A stretch of DNA of 64,000 bases, taken from NCBI RefSeq assembly GCF_003597125.1, contig NZ_QYYA01000004.1, positions 186,001 through 250,000 on the forward strand, given 5' to 3'. The notes below the pieces were generated by a model. It ran no database searches. It was not told the origin of the DNA and saw nothing but the letters and a program-made list of their open reading frames with translations. Position numbers and translations under genes: made by a program. Positions within the stretch are counted from its first letter, which is position 1. Every line of letters begins with the position of its first letter. Origin of the DNA: Alcanivorax profundi (GTDB lineage: Bacteria; Pseudomonadota; Gammaproteobacteria; Pseudomonadales; Alcanivoracaceae). Below are positions 27,210-39,912 of the stretch, in pieces.

Positions 27210-28645
27210 CAGGCGGTTCCTCCCACCGTCAGGGCGTCCACCCGCAGCGTAGGCTGGCCTACACCCACCGGGACAGACTGGCCATCCTTGCCACATACCC
27301 CAATGCCGGAATCCAGGGCCAGGTCGTTACCGACCATGGAAATGCGCCCCATGACTTCCGCACCACTGCCGATCAAGGTGGCTCCCTTGACCGGACACAC
27401 AATCTTGCCTTTTTCTACCAGGTACGCCTCGGTAGTCGAAAACACGAAACGACCAGAGGTAATATCCACTTGCCCACCGCCGAAATTAACGGCATAGATG
27501 CCCCGATCCAGGCTCGCTACGATTTCTTCCGGGTGAGTTTCTCCCGGCAGCATGTAGGTGTTGGTCATGCGTGGCATGGGCAAGTGGGCATAGGATTCCC
27601 GGCGCCCATTCCCGGTCGGTGACACCCCCATCAGCCGTGCATTGGTCTTGTCTTGCATGTAACCGACCAGTTTGCCGTTTTCAATCAGGGTATTGCAGGC
27701 GGAGGGGGTTCCTTCATCGTCCACCGTCAGGGAGCCACGACGATCCAGCATGGTGCCGTCATCCACCACGGTACACAGCGGTGATGCCACCTGCTGCCCC
27801 ATTTTTTTGGCAAACATGGAGGTACCCTTGCGGTTAAAGTCCCCCTCCAACCCGTGCCCAACCGCTTCATGCAGCAAGACCCCGGGCCAGCCAGGGCCCA
27901 GCACCACAGGCATGGTGCCCGCCGGCCCCGGCTGGGCTTCAAGATTCAACAAAGCCCCGCGGACCGCTTCCCTGGCCCAGGTCTCAAAGCGGTTTTCCTG
28001 TAGCAGCCAGTCGTAACTGACACGCCCGCCTCCCCCTGCGCTGCCTCGCTCACGACGTCCGTTGCGCTCGGCAATCACACTGACATTACAGCGGATCAAG
28101 GGACGGACATCGGCCGCCAGGGTGCCATCACTGGCCACCACCATGATCACATCCTGCACCGCGCTCAGACTGGCGGTGACCTCGACAATCGCCGGGTCCA
28201 GGGATCGTGCTAACGCGTCCAGACGCTGTAGTAGCGCCACTTTTTCTTCTGCCGGCCAGGCCAGCAACGGATCCAGTGCCGCATAGCGTAAAGGGGCCCC
28301 TCGGCGGCTGAGCTGCACGCTGCGGTCCTGCCCCTGACGGGTAATCGCCCGGGCGGCACCACTGGCCTGCTGCAACGCCTGCAGGGTGATGTCATCACTG
28401 TAGGCAAAGCCGGTCTTGTCGCCCTGAACGATACGTACCCCTGCGCCCCGCTCAGTATTAAAACTGGCATCACGAACAATACCGTCTTCCAATACCCAGG
28501 CCTCGTGGCGACTGTGCTGGAAATAGATATCCGCATAATCCGCCTGCCCCGTCAGCTTGCCGTTCAGCAGGGCTTCCAGCTGACCGGTCTGCAAATCGGC
28601 AGGGGCCAGCAGGATGGACTCGGCAATGGACAGGCTATCGTTCAT
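27209..28645 (-). CDS. tldD: metalloprotease TldD
   Basis: A 478-residue zinc metallopeptidase, the active half of TldD-TldE. The zinc motif [14 protein letters not shown] gives His259, Glu260 and His264, and a Cys near 461 (GVCGKDGQ) is the usual additional ligand. Length is normal. It overlaps the nitrilase gene by 11 bases upstream and the cyclic-nucleotide-binding gene by one base downstream, so the set yhdP-nit-tldD-cNMP-MORN appears to be one operon. Confidence 0.96.
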   Translation of the reverse strand: MNDSLSIAESILLAPADLQTGQLEALLNGKLTGQADYADIYFQHSRHEAWVLEDGIVRDASFNTERGAGVRIVQGDKTGFAYSDDITLQALQQASGAARAITRQGQDRSVQLSRRGAPLRYAALDPLLAWPAEEKVALLQRLDALARSLDPAIVEVTASLSAVQDVIMVVASDGTLAADVRPLIRCNVSVIAERNGRRERGSAGGGGRVSYDWLLQENRFETWAREAVRGALLNLEAQPGPAGTMPVVLGPGWPGVLLHEAVGHGLEGDFNRKGTSMFAKKMGQQVASPLCTVVDDGTMLDRRGSLTVDDEGTPSACNTLIENGKLVGYMQDKTNARLMGVSPTGNGRRESYAHLPMPRMTNTYMLPGETHPEEIVASLDRGIYAVNFGGGQVDITSGRFVFSTTEAYLVEKGKIVCPVKGATLIGSGAEVMGRISMVGNDLALDSGIGVCGKDGQSVPVGVGQPTLRVDALTVGGTA

Positions 28646-29480
28646 AAGGACCTTCTATGTGAAATCGTTGATGCGTTTGCACCGGCATACGCTGGCGAAG
28701 TTCATTCATGGTAGCAAGGTCAAGACCTGCCACAAGGGCAGCGGGCACATTCTCCAGGCTCGCGACCACCTCGCCCCAGGGGTTGACCAGCATGGAGTGG
28801 CCGTAGCTGCCACGCCGGGGCCCGTGTTCGCCGCACTGGTTTGCGCCCAGCACATAGCACCCAGTCTGTACCGCCGTCGCCCGCAACAACAGCGACCAGT
28901 GCGCAGCCCCGGTCACAGCAGTAAATGCGGAAGGATAGACAATCAAGTCCGCCCCGGCATGGGCCAGCCGCTGTGCCAGGGAAGGGAAACGCAGGTCGTA
29001 GCAGATCGCCAATCCCACGGTCAGTCCGGCAAGCGGCACGGTAACCACCTCGGTGCCGGGCTCAAAGACATCGGATTCGCAGTAACGACCCTGCGCATCA
29101 TTAACCTGAGCATCAAACAGATGCAGCTTGTCATAAGCGGCCAGACACTGCCCCTCGGCAGAGACTGCCAGTGCCCGTGTGCGTACTCTCGGTGCCGCCA
29201 CGACACTGCCGTCAGGGCGCCGCATCGCCGGAACACTGCCACCAATAATGGCCATATTGAAACGCTTGGCCTGCTCACAGAGCCAGCCCTTCAACTGCTC
29301 AAACTGCCCGGCAGTGGCACGATAATCGCCGCCGTAGACAGCAAAATTTTCAGGCAGCACCGCCAGCTGCGCACCGCCGTTCGCGGCCTGCTCCAGCAGC
29401 GCGGAAGCCGCCTCAAGATTACCGGACAGTTGCTGGCCGCTGGTCATCTGGATGGCCGCAACAGAAATTAGCTGCGTCAT
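28635..29480 (-). CDS. carbon-nitrogen hydrolase (Nit family)
   Basis: A 281-residue nitrilase-superfamily amidase. The Glu-Lys-Cys triad is Glu44 (VLPENF), Lys118 (YDKLHLFD) and Cys160 (AICYDLRFP). It resembles Nit1/NitFhit-type enzymes, which in several organisms repair deaminated glutathione, but the substrate is not proven here. It starts within the yhdP stop (four-base overlap) and is the conserved neighbour of tldD. Confidence 0.92.
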   Translation of the reverse strand: MTQLISVAAIQMTSGQQLSGNLEAASALLEQAANGGAQLAVLPENFAVYGGDYRATAGQFEQLKGWLCEQAKRFNMAIIGGSVPAMRRPDGSVVAAPRVRTRALAVSAEGQCLAAYDKLHLFDAQVNDAQGRYCESDVFEPGTEVVTVPLAGLTVGLAICYDLRFPSLAQRLAHAGADLIVYPSAFTAVTGAAHWSLLLRATAVQTGCYVLGANQCGEHGPRRGSYGHSMLVNPWGEVVASLENVPAALVAGLDLATMNELRQRMPVQTHQRFHIEGPYER

Positions 29481-32400
29481 TCGAACATTCCTTCGGTTTC
29501 TTCCACTTTGGGCTCAGACCAGGTGCCGGTCACGGCATATTCCATGGTAGCCGTTCGATCCAGTTCGTCCCCCCAAATACGTTCGACCACAAAAATGCCG
29601 GCACAGGCCGCAGGCCCCGCAAGACACCCCGCATAAAGGTTACTGGACAGCGGCAGCGTCACTTCCATTTGATGATTAAGGGTTTCCTTTTCAAGATCCA
29701 CGTTACCCTGAACTTCAATGATCGCGGACGGTGACTTGATCGCCAGATTGGTTGTGGAGACAGACGGCCCCTCAATGCGGAAATCCCCACTGATGCTGTC
29801 GCAGCTCAAACCCTTCTTGTACAAGTCAGAAAAATCCAGCCGCAAACGGCGTTGAATCGTGCCAATGTTCAAAATCCCCAGCACCCGGAGAAACGATGTT
29901 TTGGCGTCCGTCTGCGGAATACGGCACTCACCAATATCAATGCGCGTTTGACCATCCATTGCCAAATAATCAGGGTTCAACGGCCAGTCATTCCAGCCCA
30001 GCACCCCTTTGGCCCGGGCATCCTCAGACTCGATCATCTCCGGCAGACCCCAGGCTCTCAGGGATCGTCCCAGCTTGTCGGAGCTGAGAACACCATTGAA
30101 TCGGGTGTATTGCGCCGCTCCGTCACTGTCACCCTGCGCCGTCCAGTCGAGGGAACCCTCAACGCGGGTAAAGCGCCACTGACCATCCAGGTCCGAAATT
30201 CTTACGCCTTGGGAAATTGGTCGGACATTACCGCGCCACTGACCAAAATCTTCACCGTTGATCGTCAGGTTATTTAATCTCGCATCCAGTGTTGGCAACT
30301 GATAGGGAGAGAATGGAGCACCTTCTTCCAGGCCTGCACTTTCAGGCAGTGTCAGATTGACGCGGGAGACAGACAACGACATGGGCCGCTCCCCCCTTAT
30401 TGAGAAACCATCAGGAATATGCATTGAGCCTGCCACTGCCTCACTACTCAGGGCGAGATCCCAGCCCGAATCCCTGGGCAACACTGAAAGAGCTGCACCG
30501 GGGACCGCAACGCCGAACAGGTCCAGCTCACCGATTTGCACCTTGATGCTGTTCAGTAACCCCGCGGTTGACGAACCCGCCCCCTGCTCCTGTGACTTGA
30601 ACGCAGGGGCCATTTGATCACCAATGAAATCCAGCCAGGGACTGACTGAGGCTTTATGCAGGGCGCCACGAACGTTTATCCCCATGGCTGGCACCTGCAG
30701 ATGCCCCCCGCCCAACAAGACGTCACCTGCAAGTTCGCCTCCCAACCGGAAACGGCCACGGATTTCATCGCCATAACCCAGCGTCAATTGCTGGGCCTGG
30801 CCCCGAGGCTCTATCGATACAGTGAAAGGGACACGTTGTTCCGTCTGTTTACCAAGCGGCGCAGGTGCATCCACCCTCACCCCTTTCATGCTGGAGGACG
30901 CCTTCAACGAAAAGGCACTACCCTGCCAGGGAACCTGTATTGCCAGCTCCACCGGCACCTTTCCACTGACCGGGGCTAACCAGGGAAAACCCAGCCACTC
31001 GCGCAACGCCGATGCCTTGAGGGTGGCGCTCGCCTCCATCAGACTGCGACTTCCACGTGTGAGCCAGTGCCCGGCCACGGTGCTATCCAGCAGCTGAGCC
31101 TGGAAATCCGGCACCTGAATACCGTCACGAAGGTGGAAATACACCGGCGCCTGGACTTTTTCCAGCATCAGGTTACGCGGCACATTTTGCACACGGCCAT
31201 CCCTTACTGCCGCATCAACCACCACGGTCGGGGAGCCACTGCCTTTCTGGAAAGGGAAATCCAGCAGCAACCGGCCTTGCATCTGACCGCTCTTGAGGCG
31301 CCAATCCAGCAATTCATCCGGTAATGATTTCTTCAACGGCGTCGTCTGAAACAGCGTATCCAGGTCTGATACCGGCCCCTCGACCTTACCAGACACCACC
31401 AGACGCGGGCCCTTGGCCGTCTCAAAAGGAGGAACATCCACGTACACATCACTCAACACACTGTTGAGTAAGGTTCCTTTGCGAGCAACACCACGCACCT
31501 CACGACCATTAATCCTGACATCGGCTTCAACGCCCGAGGCACTGGGCCAGTTCGGCAGAAAAGACAATTGCGCATCAGTGACCTGAAACCGCATCTGGAA
31601 GGTGCGATCCTGCTGTCGTTCCCGATCAATTTTTACCGGCCCGTGGTATAAAAGTTTGCCATGCTGTAACGACCCGCCCTGGATCGCCTGAGAAAGCCAA
31701 CGGGATAATCCCTCAGGAATACGCTTTAACGGTATGTAGTGGCTGGCACGGGAACCAACACCCTCATAAATGTCCGCGGTTAACCGCAGTTGCGGTATCT
31801 GGCCAGGCACAATCACGGTTGTAAACATGGCCTCGCCGTGGGCATCGGGGTTTACGGCTCGCAGACGACCTGAACGCAAAATCAACGCCTTGTCGTTTTT
31901 TTCCCAACCAACTACACCAGTCAACTGTCCCTGCAGAGGGTGAGCGTAAAGCCGTGGCAACGTCAGTGAGAGATTGTCGCTGTAAAGGTGTGCCAGCCCG
32001 CCTTCCGGGCTTCCCGATATCCAGCCGCTCAACCGTGAGACACCTGGAATCTTGTCATCCGCCTGACTGCCCAGCGCCGTAAAGCGAGCCTGAAAGCGCT
32101 CCACATGGCGCCCCTCGCCATTCAGATACACACCATCGATAACTCCCTGTGGCGCCAGACTCGCCAACTGTTTCTGCCAGCGGGCAATATTGTCAGGAAG
32201 GGCAAAAGGCCATTTGAGAAACTGTTGGTTGATCGCACGTACCGGCAGATCACCGGTCCGTAACTGCCATTGATGAGTTTCGCCAGACGCACGCCATTTC
32301 AGCCCCACATCCCCGAACAAAAGTTGCCCCGCGGGAGACTGCGCGGACACATTACCGAGGGACAAAGTCGTCTGATCACCTTCGCGCTTTAGACCAACAT

Positions 32401-33316
32401 CCAGGGAAACAGCCTCCAGCGGCCACCGCTGACTATCTTGCTCGAACACCAGGGAGGGGATTCCCAGCGCTAACCGGGCACTCTCAGGCCTTCCGTCAGC
32501 AATACTTCCCCAAAGCTCCATATCACCGTCAAACGCAGCAATTTGCACAGGCCAGTCAAGAGAATCAGGCAGCCACTCATGCATGCGCTGCCCACGAATG
32601 CGCAAGTAAACATCTGCATTGATTTCTTTCAGAGTGTAGGCGTCCTCATGTAAATGCAGACGGGCATCTACACTCAGTGGGCGGTCACGAGCCTCAAGGG
32701 TGACAGACAACAGGTGGTCATCACCGTCGTTAATAAGGGTTGCTTCCATCGAGGACGCCGCCAGAGGTGGCAGGCCGGGCCAATCCAGAGAAAGTCGCGC
32801 GTTGGTAATCGATAACAACTGCTGTCGGTAAAACAACCTCAGGATACGTTCAAGCGGCGGCGCGTCGCTGTCTTCCCCGGCAAGCGCATCCAGACCACGC
32901 AGGCGAATTTTCCCGTCCGCATCTCTCACCAGATTCAGCGCAACACCATCGATATGCAGCGACTCGAGTGCCAGATCCTGATGAATAAGTGACCGGATCA
33001 CATCCACATTCAGGACAACTTCATCCAGCTCAAGAGGTGCTTCACCTTCCGGGGCAGGAAGACGTAACTGACGCACCCTGAACTGTGGCGTCAGGCCATC
33101 CATATGGCCTTCCAGCTCGGCGATTTCCAGCGGCGACTGGATCCTGTCCTCGAACAAGGCTTCCAGCTTGCCGCGATAATCCGGCACCAACAGCATCAGC
33201 TGGCGCGCGACCACGACGTAGCAGGCCATCAATAACAGACATGCGGCCAGCGACCACCAGAGCAGCGGTAGAACCCGTCGCCAGCGGGAATGGCGATGTT
33301 CAGTGCGGTTAGCCAT
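29477..33316 (-). CDS. yhdP: YhdP family AsmA-like envelope protein
   Basis: A protein of about 1279 residues, the longest in the window. An N-terminal membrane helix (about 16-38) is followed by a large periplasmic, beta-rich region and a C-terminal DUF3971/AsmA-type domain. In E. coli YhdP is one of three AsmA-like proteins that carry phospholipid to the outer membrane. The start MANRTEH lies within the last bases of maf (eight-base overlap); MKM six bases upstream is an alternative. The RNase G gene that usually separates maf and yhdP is absent. Confidence 0.9.
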   Translation of the reverse strand: MANRTEHRHSRWRRVLPLLWWSLAACLLLMACYVVVARQLMLLVPDYRGKLEALFEDRIQSPLEIAELEGHMDGLTPQFRVRQLRLPAPEGEAPLELDEVVLNVDVIRSLIHQDLALESLHIDGVALNLVRDADGKIRLRGLDALAGEDSDAPPLERILRLFYRQQLLSITNARLSLDWPGLPPLAASSMEATLINDGDDHLLSVTLEARDRPLSVDARLHLHEDAYTLKEINADVYLRIRGQRMHEWLPDSLDWPVQIAAFDGDMELWGSIADGRPESARLALGIPSLVFEQDSQRWPLEAVSLDVGLKREGDQTTLSLGNVSAQSPAGQLLFGDVGLKWRASGETHQWQLRTGDLPVRAINQQFLKWPFALPDNIARWQKQLASLAPQGVIDGVYLNGEGRHVERFQARFTALGSQADDKIPGVSRLSGWISGSPEGGLAHLYSDNLSLTLPRLYAHPLQGQLTGVVGWEKNDKALILRSGRLRAVNPDAHGEAMFTTVIVPGQIPQLRLTADIYEGVGSRASHYIPLKRIPEGLSRWLSQAIQGGSLQHGKLLYHGPVKIDRERQQDRTFQMRFQVTDAQLSFLPNWPSASGVEADVRINGREVRGVARKGTLLNSVLSDVYVDVPPFETAKGPRLVVSGKVEGPVSDLDTLFQTTPLKKSLPDELLDWRLKSGQMQGRLLLDFPFQKGSGSPTVVVDAAVRDGRVQNVPRNLMLEKVQAPVYFHLRDGIQVPDFQAQLLDSTVAGHWLTRGSRSLMEASATLKASALREWLGFPWLAPVSGKVPVELAIQVPWQGSAFSLKASSSMKGVRVDAPAPLGKQTEQRVPFTVSIEPRGQAQQLTLGYGDEIRGRFRLGGELAGDVLLGGGHLQVPAMGINVRGALHKASVSPWLDFIGDQMAPAFKSQEQGAGSSTAGLLNSIKVQIGELDLFGVAVPGAALSVLPRDSGWDLALSSEAVAGSMHIPDGFSIRGERPMSLSVSRVNLTLPESAGLEEGAPFSPYQLPTLDARLNNLTINGEDFGQWRGNVRPISQGVRISDLDGQWRFTRVEGSLDWTAQGDSDGAAQYTRFNGVLSSDKLGRSLRAWGLPEMIESEDARAKGVLGWNDWPLNPDYLAMDGQTRIDIGECRIPQTDAKTSFLRVLGILNIGTIQRRLRLDFSDLYKKGLSCDSISGDFRIEGPSVSTTNLAIKSPSAIIEVQGNVDLEKETLNHQMEVTLPLSSNLYAGCLAGPAACAGIFVVERIWGDELDRTATMEYAVTGTWSEPKVEETEGMFE

Positions 33317-33911
33317 CTTCATTCGTTTGCCAGTACTCCAGCCCCGTCTCATCCATCAAAGATACCAGTGCTTCCAACGGCAACCCAACGACCCCGCTGT
33401 AACTACCAGACAAAGATGCCACCATCGCCCCGCCCAAACCCTGGATACCATAACCACCGGCCTTGTCGGCGCCCTCACCGGTCGCCACATAGGCTGCCAG
33501 CCGGGCATCTTCCATGAAGCGGAAGGTTACCGTCGTAATCGAATGCGCCTGACGCACTTGCCCACCACTCAACAGGGCTACCGCAGAAATTACCTGGTGG
33601 GTTCGCCCGTTTAGCGACTTAAGCATGCTAAGAGAATGAGCCGGATCTCGAGGTTTGCCAAGAATACTCCCCTCCAGCACCACAGACGTGTCCGCCCCCA
33701 GCACCCATCCTGTGGGAGAGCCATCCCGTTGCCGCTGCCGTTCACCAGCAAGGGCCTTTTGCTTCGCCATACGCAGCACGTAGTCCAGTGGAGGCTCGGC
33801 GAGCAGCGGGGTTTCATCAATCCCTGGCGGCTTTAACACCGAAAACGGCGCTGCAATCTGCTGCAGCAATTCCGCACGACGCGGCGACCCGGAAGCGAGA
33901 TAAAGAATCAT
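33309..33911 (-). CDS. maf: Maf family nucleotide pyrophosphatase
   Basis: A 200-residue house-cleaning nucleoside triphosphate pyrophosphatase (Maf/YhdE type, acting on dTTP/UTP or modified nucleotides). LASGSPRRAELLQQI at the N-terminus and LGADTSVVLEG (with the catalytic acid region) are present, and RTHQVISAV and GYGIQGLGGAMV follow. It sits below mreD as in Pseudomonas and E. coli. Confidence 0.93.
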   Translation of the reverse strand: MILYLASGSPRRAELLQQIAAPFSVLKPPGIDETPLLAEPPLDYVLRMAKQKALAGERQRQRDGSPTGWVLGADTSVVLEGSILGKPRDPAHSLSMLKSLNGRTHQVISAVALLSGGQVRQAHSITTVTFRFMEDARLAAYVATGEGADKAGGYGIQGLGGAMVASLSGSYSGVVGLPLEALVSLMDETGLEYWQTNEDG

Positions 33912-33939
33912 AGATTCGAATAGTGGCTAAAGATAAATC

Positions 33940-33952
33940 GTTAACAGTGAAC
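33940..33952. repeat. single GTTAACAGTGAAC repeat arm between maf and mreD
   Basis: This 13-mer is identical to the left arm of the lptB-rpoN inverted repeat, but here no matching partner arm is seen within the 99-base gap. It looks like a decayed or solitary copy. Confidence 0.55.
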
Positions 33953-34010
33953 ACCAGCGCTATCCCCTGCATGGCACAGGAGATCTACCGCTCATCATCC
34001 ACCCGGGGTT

Positions 34011-34502
34011 TCAGCGTACTAGAAAACGCAATTGAACCCAGCGCAGTACCGCACAGACCGGGCGCCAGAACAAGGCGCTGGTGAAAGAGGCATACAAAAT
34101 AGTATAAGGAGGGTAGCTGGTGCGACCGACAGATTCCTGTACCGAATAGGCCAACAGGCTGACCGTACCAATCAGAAGAAACACTACCGCGCACTGCTGG
34201 AGTGAGGTAAATACGCGCATACGCTTGTAGGCCGCCAGCATCACATAGGCTCCAAGGGCAAAAGCCAGCCCCCACTGACCCAGCGTGGCACCAACCAGCA
34301 CATCATAGTAGAGACCCACGCCAAAACCCCACAACACACCGATACGACGGGGCAATGCCAGGACCCAGTAGACCAGAACCAAGAGCATCCATTCTGGCCG
34401 GATCCAATTAATGGCCTCCGGGAACGGCACCACCTCCAGCAGCGCGGCGATCAGCAGGGACACAATGATCACCCCAGTGCCGGATGGACGATCACTGCGC
34501 AT
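34011..34502 (-). CDS. mreD: rod shape-determining protein MreD
   Basis: A 163-residue inner-membrane protein with about five hydrophobic helices, such as IIVSLLIAALLEVVPF at the N-terminus and VLVYWVLALP near 40. It partners MreB, MreC and RodA in the elongasome. Overlap of 11 bases with mreC indicates coupled translation. Confidence 0.92.
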   Translation of the reverse strand: MRSDRPSGTGVIIVSLLIAALLEVVPFPEAINWIRPEWMLLVLVYWVLALPRRIGVLWGFGVGLYYDVLVGATLGQWGLAFALGAYVMLAAYKRMRVFTSLQQCAVVFLLIGTVSLLAYSVQESVGRTSYPPYTILYASFTSALFWRPVCAVLRWVQLRFLVR

Positions 34503-35339
34503 TGGCGTTCTCCCCCATCAACGGACGCGCAGGCGCATCCGAGGGCTGCACCAATAGCACATGACTGGCCCTGTCGATTCGGGCAGTTGGCAGAGCCGTG
34601 ATTTCCGCATAAGGCGCACCCGACTGATGCCGGACCGTGGTAACGGTTCCCACCGGGTAACCTCGCGGGTAACGCTGTCCAAGCCCCGTACTGACCAGCA
34701 AATCGCCAACTTCAATGTCTGCAGTATCCGGCACGTACAGCAGCCGCAACCCGGTTTGCCCGTTTCCGGCCAGCACCGCGCGGACGCCATTGCGATTAAC
34801 CTGCACACTCATGGCATGACTGGCATCAGTGAGTAACAGCACCCGGGAACTCAGCGGGCCCGCATCAACCACTTGCCCGATCAGCCCTTGCGCATCCAGC
34901 ACTGCCTGGCCACGGTAAACATCGGAAACGGTGCCCTTGTTAATCACCAGTTCCTGCCTGTTGGGATCCGGGTCCACGCCAATAATTTCTGCCACCAGCA
35001 CATTGGCATCCAGGTCCGCGGACGAGTTAAGCAGCTCGCGCAGGCGCACATTCTCGGCCTCCAGCACAGCCAGACGCTGCACCTTCTGCTCAAGAATCAG
35101 GGATTGTCGCTGCAGGCGCTGGTTTTCTTCCATGAGCGAGGAACGGCTCTGCGCCTGCTCTGAAAGCCACTGACCAGAGTCCACCGGGAAGTGGGCAATG
35201 TAATGAACGGGGGCGGTAAGATATCCCAGCACATGACGCACCGGTTCCGCCCACGGCGTACGCTGGTCCAGCACAATCACAATGACAGACAGAACCAGCG
35301 CAGCAACCAGACGGTATAGAGGGTTGGCCGAAGCCGTCA

Positions 35340-35340
<1 letters not shown>
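34492..35340 (-). CDS. mreC: cell shape-determining protein MreC
   Basis: A 282-residue bitopic protein. One membrane helix (about 8-27) precedes a coiled coil (about 60-110, EENQRLQRQSLILEQKVQRL) and two periplasmic beta-domains with NKGTVSDVYRGQAVLDAQGLIGQV. It scaffolds the elongasome through PBP2. Its start overlaps the mreB stop. Confidence 0.94.
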
Positions 35341-36443
<1,103 letters not shown>

Positions 36444-36640
36444 CTACAAGATGTGCGCAACTCTAGCAACGGCAGGCCCTTTGGGCAAGCAAACCCATGC
36501 GACCACAGCGGCGCCATGCCCCGGCGGACAGTGGCCCCGGACCGGCGGTCTATGGTACTTTTTGCGGCTTTCCGACCCCACTGACAGGCGCCCGATACCC
36601 CGCCCGTAACCAGTGGGCAGATCACTCCATGGAGACAAGC

Positions 36641-36928
36641 ATGGCCATTGATTCCAAGGTGGTGGCTCAGGTAGCTCACCTGGCACGCCTGAAAGTGGAC
36701 CCGGCAGACACCGATGCCCTGTCCAACCGCCTGAATGACATCCTCGCGATGGTAGACCAGCTGCAGCAGGCCGACGTAACTGACGTGGCGCCCATGGCCC
36801 ACCCGCTGGATGTCACCCAGCCCCTGCGCGACGACACCGTGAGCGAGCCCAATGTGCGTGACAAGGCCATGGACATCGCCCCCGCCGCCGAAGACGGCTG
36901 CTTCCTGGTCCCACGGGTTATCGAATAA
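36641..36928 (+). CDS. gatC: aspartyl/glutamyl-tRNA amidotransferase subunit C
   Basis: A 95-residue subunit that wraps around GatA-GatB and stabilises the complex. AQVAHLARLKVDP and MVDQLQQADVTDVAPMAHPLD are standard GatC features. GGAG six bases before the ATG at 36641 sets the start. It leads the gatCAB operon, divergent from mreB across 263 bases in which no clear promoter was found, though an imperfect GCGCATCT stem is present near 36440. Confidence 0.95.
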   Translation: MAIDSKVVAQVAHLARLKVDPADTDALSNRLNDILAMVDQLQQADVTDVAPMAHPLDVTQPLRDDTVSEPNVRDKAMDIAPAAEDGCFLVPRVIE

Positions 36929-36951
36929 GCGAGTAAGGCAGCAAACAAGCT

Positions 36952-38420
<1,469 letters not shown>

Positions 38421-38424
<4 letters not shown>

Positions 38425-39860
38425 GTTGGGAAGTCGTGATCGGTCTGGAAATTCACGTCCAGCTCAATACCACCAGCAAATTGTTTTCCGGCAGCAAACT
38501 GTCCACCGGTGCTGAGCCCAACACCCAGGCCTCACTGGTGGATCTGGGCATGCCTGGCACCCTGCCAGTGGTCAACCGCGAAGCAGTACGCAAGGCGGCG
38601 CTGTTCGGCCTAGCCATCAATGCCGACATCTGCCGGCACAGCGTGTTCGAACGGAAAAATTATTTTTATCCGGATCTGCCAAAAGGCTACCAGACCACAC
38701 AGCTGGACAAACCTGTTGTAGGTGCCGGCGAAGTGGAGATTCAGCTGGAAAGCGGCGAGAAAAAAATCGTGCGCATTCACCATGCGCACCTGGAAGAAGA
38801 TGCGGGCAAGTCCCTGCATGAAGACTTCCATGGCATGACCGGAATCGACCTGAACCGTGCTGGCACACCGCTGATTGAAGTGGTCACCGAACCGGATATG
38901 CGCAACGCAGAAGAAGCCGTGGCCTTTGCCCGCAAACTGCACGCCATCGTCACCTCCATTGGCATCTGCGATGGCGACATGTCTCAGGGCAACATGCGTT
39001 TCGACGTGAACGTGTCCATCCGCCGCCCTGGCGACGCACTGGGCACTCGCACCGAAACCAAAAACCTGAACTCGTTCCGTTTTATGGAACGCGCGATCAA
39101 GCTGGAAGTAGAACGCCAGATTGATGTGCTGGAAGACGGTGGCGAGATTGTCCAGGAAACCCGCCTGTACAACGGCGATACCCATACCGCCCGCTCCATG
39201 CGCAGCAAGGAAGACGCCAACGATTACCGCTACTTCCCCTGCCCGGACCTGCTCCCGGTAGAAATCACCGACGCAGACCTGGACGCCCTGAAAGCGTCCA
39301 TGCCGGAGCTGCCGGACACCCGCAAGGCTCGTTTCCTCGCCGACTACCAGCTGTCCGAGTATGACGCCGATCTACTCTCCGGTGATTTGGCCACCGCCGC
39401 CTTTTTTGAAGTGGCAGCCAAGGCCGGCGGCGATGCCAAGCTGGCCGCCAACTGGGTGATGGGTGAACTGGCCGCCAAACTGAACGCGGAAGAAAAAACC
39501 ATCAACGACAGCCCCGTGTCCGCTGACCAGCTGGGCCAGCTGATTGCCCGCCTGAAAGACGGCACCATCAGCTCCAAAATTGCCAAACAAGTATTTGAAG
39601 CATGCTGGGCAGGTGAAGGAGACCCGGATGCGGTCATCGAAGCCAAAGGCCTGAAACAGATGAGCGACAGCGGCGAACTGGAAAAAATCGTCGACGACAT
39701 CATCGCCAATAACGCACCTCAGGTAGAAGACTACCGCAGCTCGGATGACGCGAAGAAAAAGAAAAAAATCGGTTTCTTCGTAGGCCAGGCCATGAAAGCC
39801 ACACAGGGCAAGGCGAATCCGCAACAACTGAATGCACTGCTCAAAGAAAAACTGGGCTAA
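38421..39860 (+). CDS. gatB: aspartyl/glutamyl-tRNA amidotransferase subunit B
   Basis: A 479-residue subunit that phosphorylates and amidates Glu-tRNA-Gln or Asp-tRNA-Asn. It opens with [13 protein letters not shown], continues with [10 protein letters not shown] and [12 protein letters not shown], and ends in the helical YqeY-like tRNA-binding tail. GGGAGG gives a strong ribosome site although the gene overlaps gatA. GatCAB implies that Asn-tRNA and/or Gln-tRNA is made indirectly. Confidence 0.97.
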
Positions 39861-39869
39861 CAGAAGTGT

Positions 39870-39897
39870 GTCCGACGCCGAATATCAGGCGTCGGAC
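39870..39897. repeat. GTCCGACG palindromic element after gatB
   Basis: GTCCGACGCC (39870-39879) and GGCGTCGGAC (39888-39897) form a perfect 10-bp inverted repeat with an eight-base loop, ten bases after gatB. No T-run follows, so intrinsic termination would be weak. GTCCGACG also occurs in the palindromic hisC-hisD gap, suggesting a dispersed family. Confidence 0.55.
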
Positions 39898-39912
39898 CCA
39901 GAGGATTAACTC

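Noticed and set aside
39870-39897. The stem after gatB as an intrinsic terminator
   Set aside because: The stem is strong but no T-run follows on either side, and it shares its core word with the hisC-hisD element, so it is listed as a repeat.
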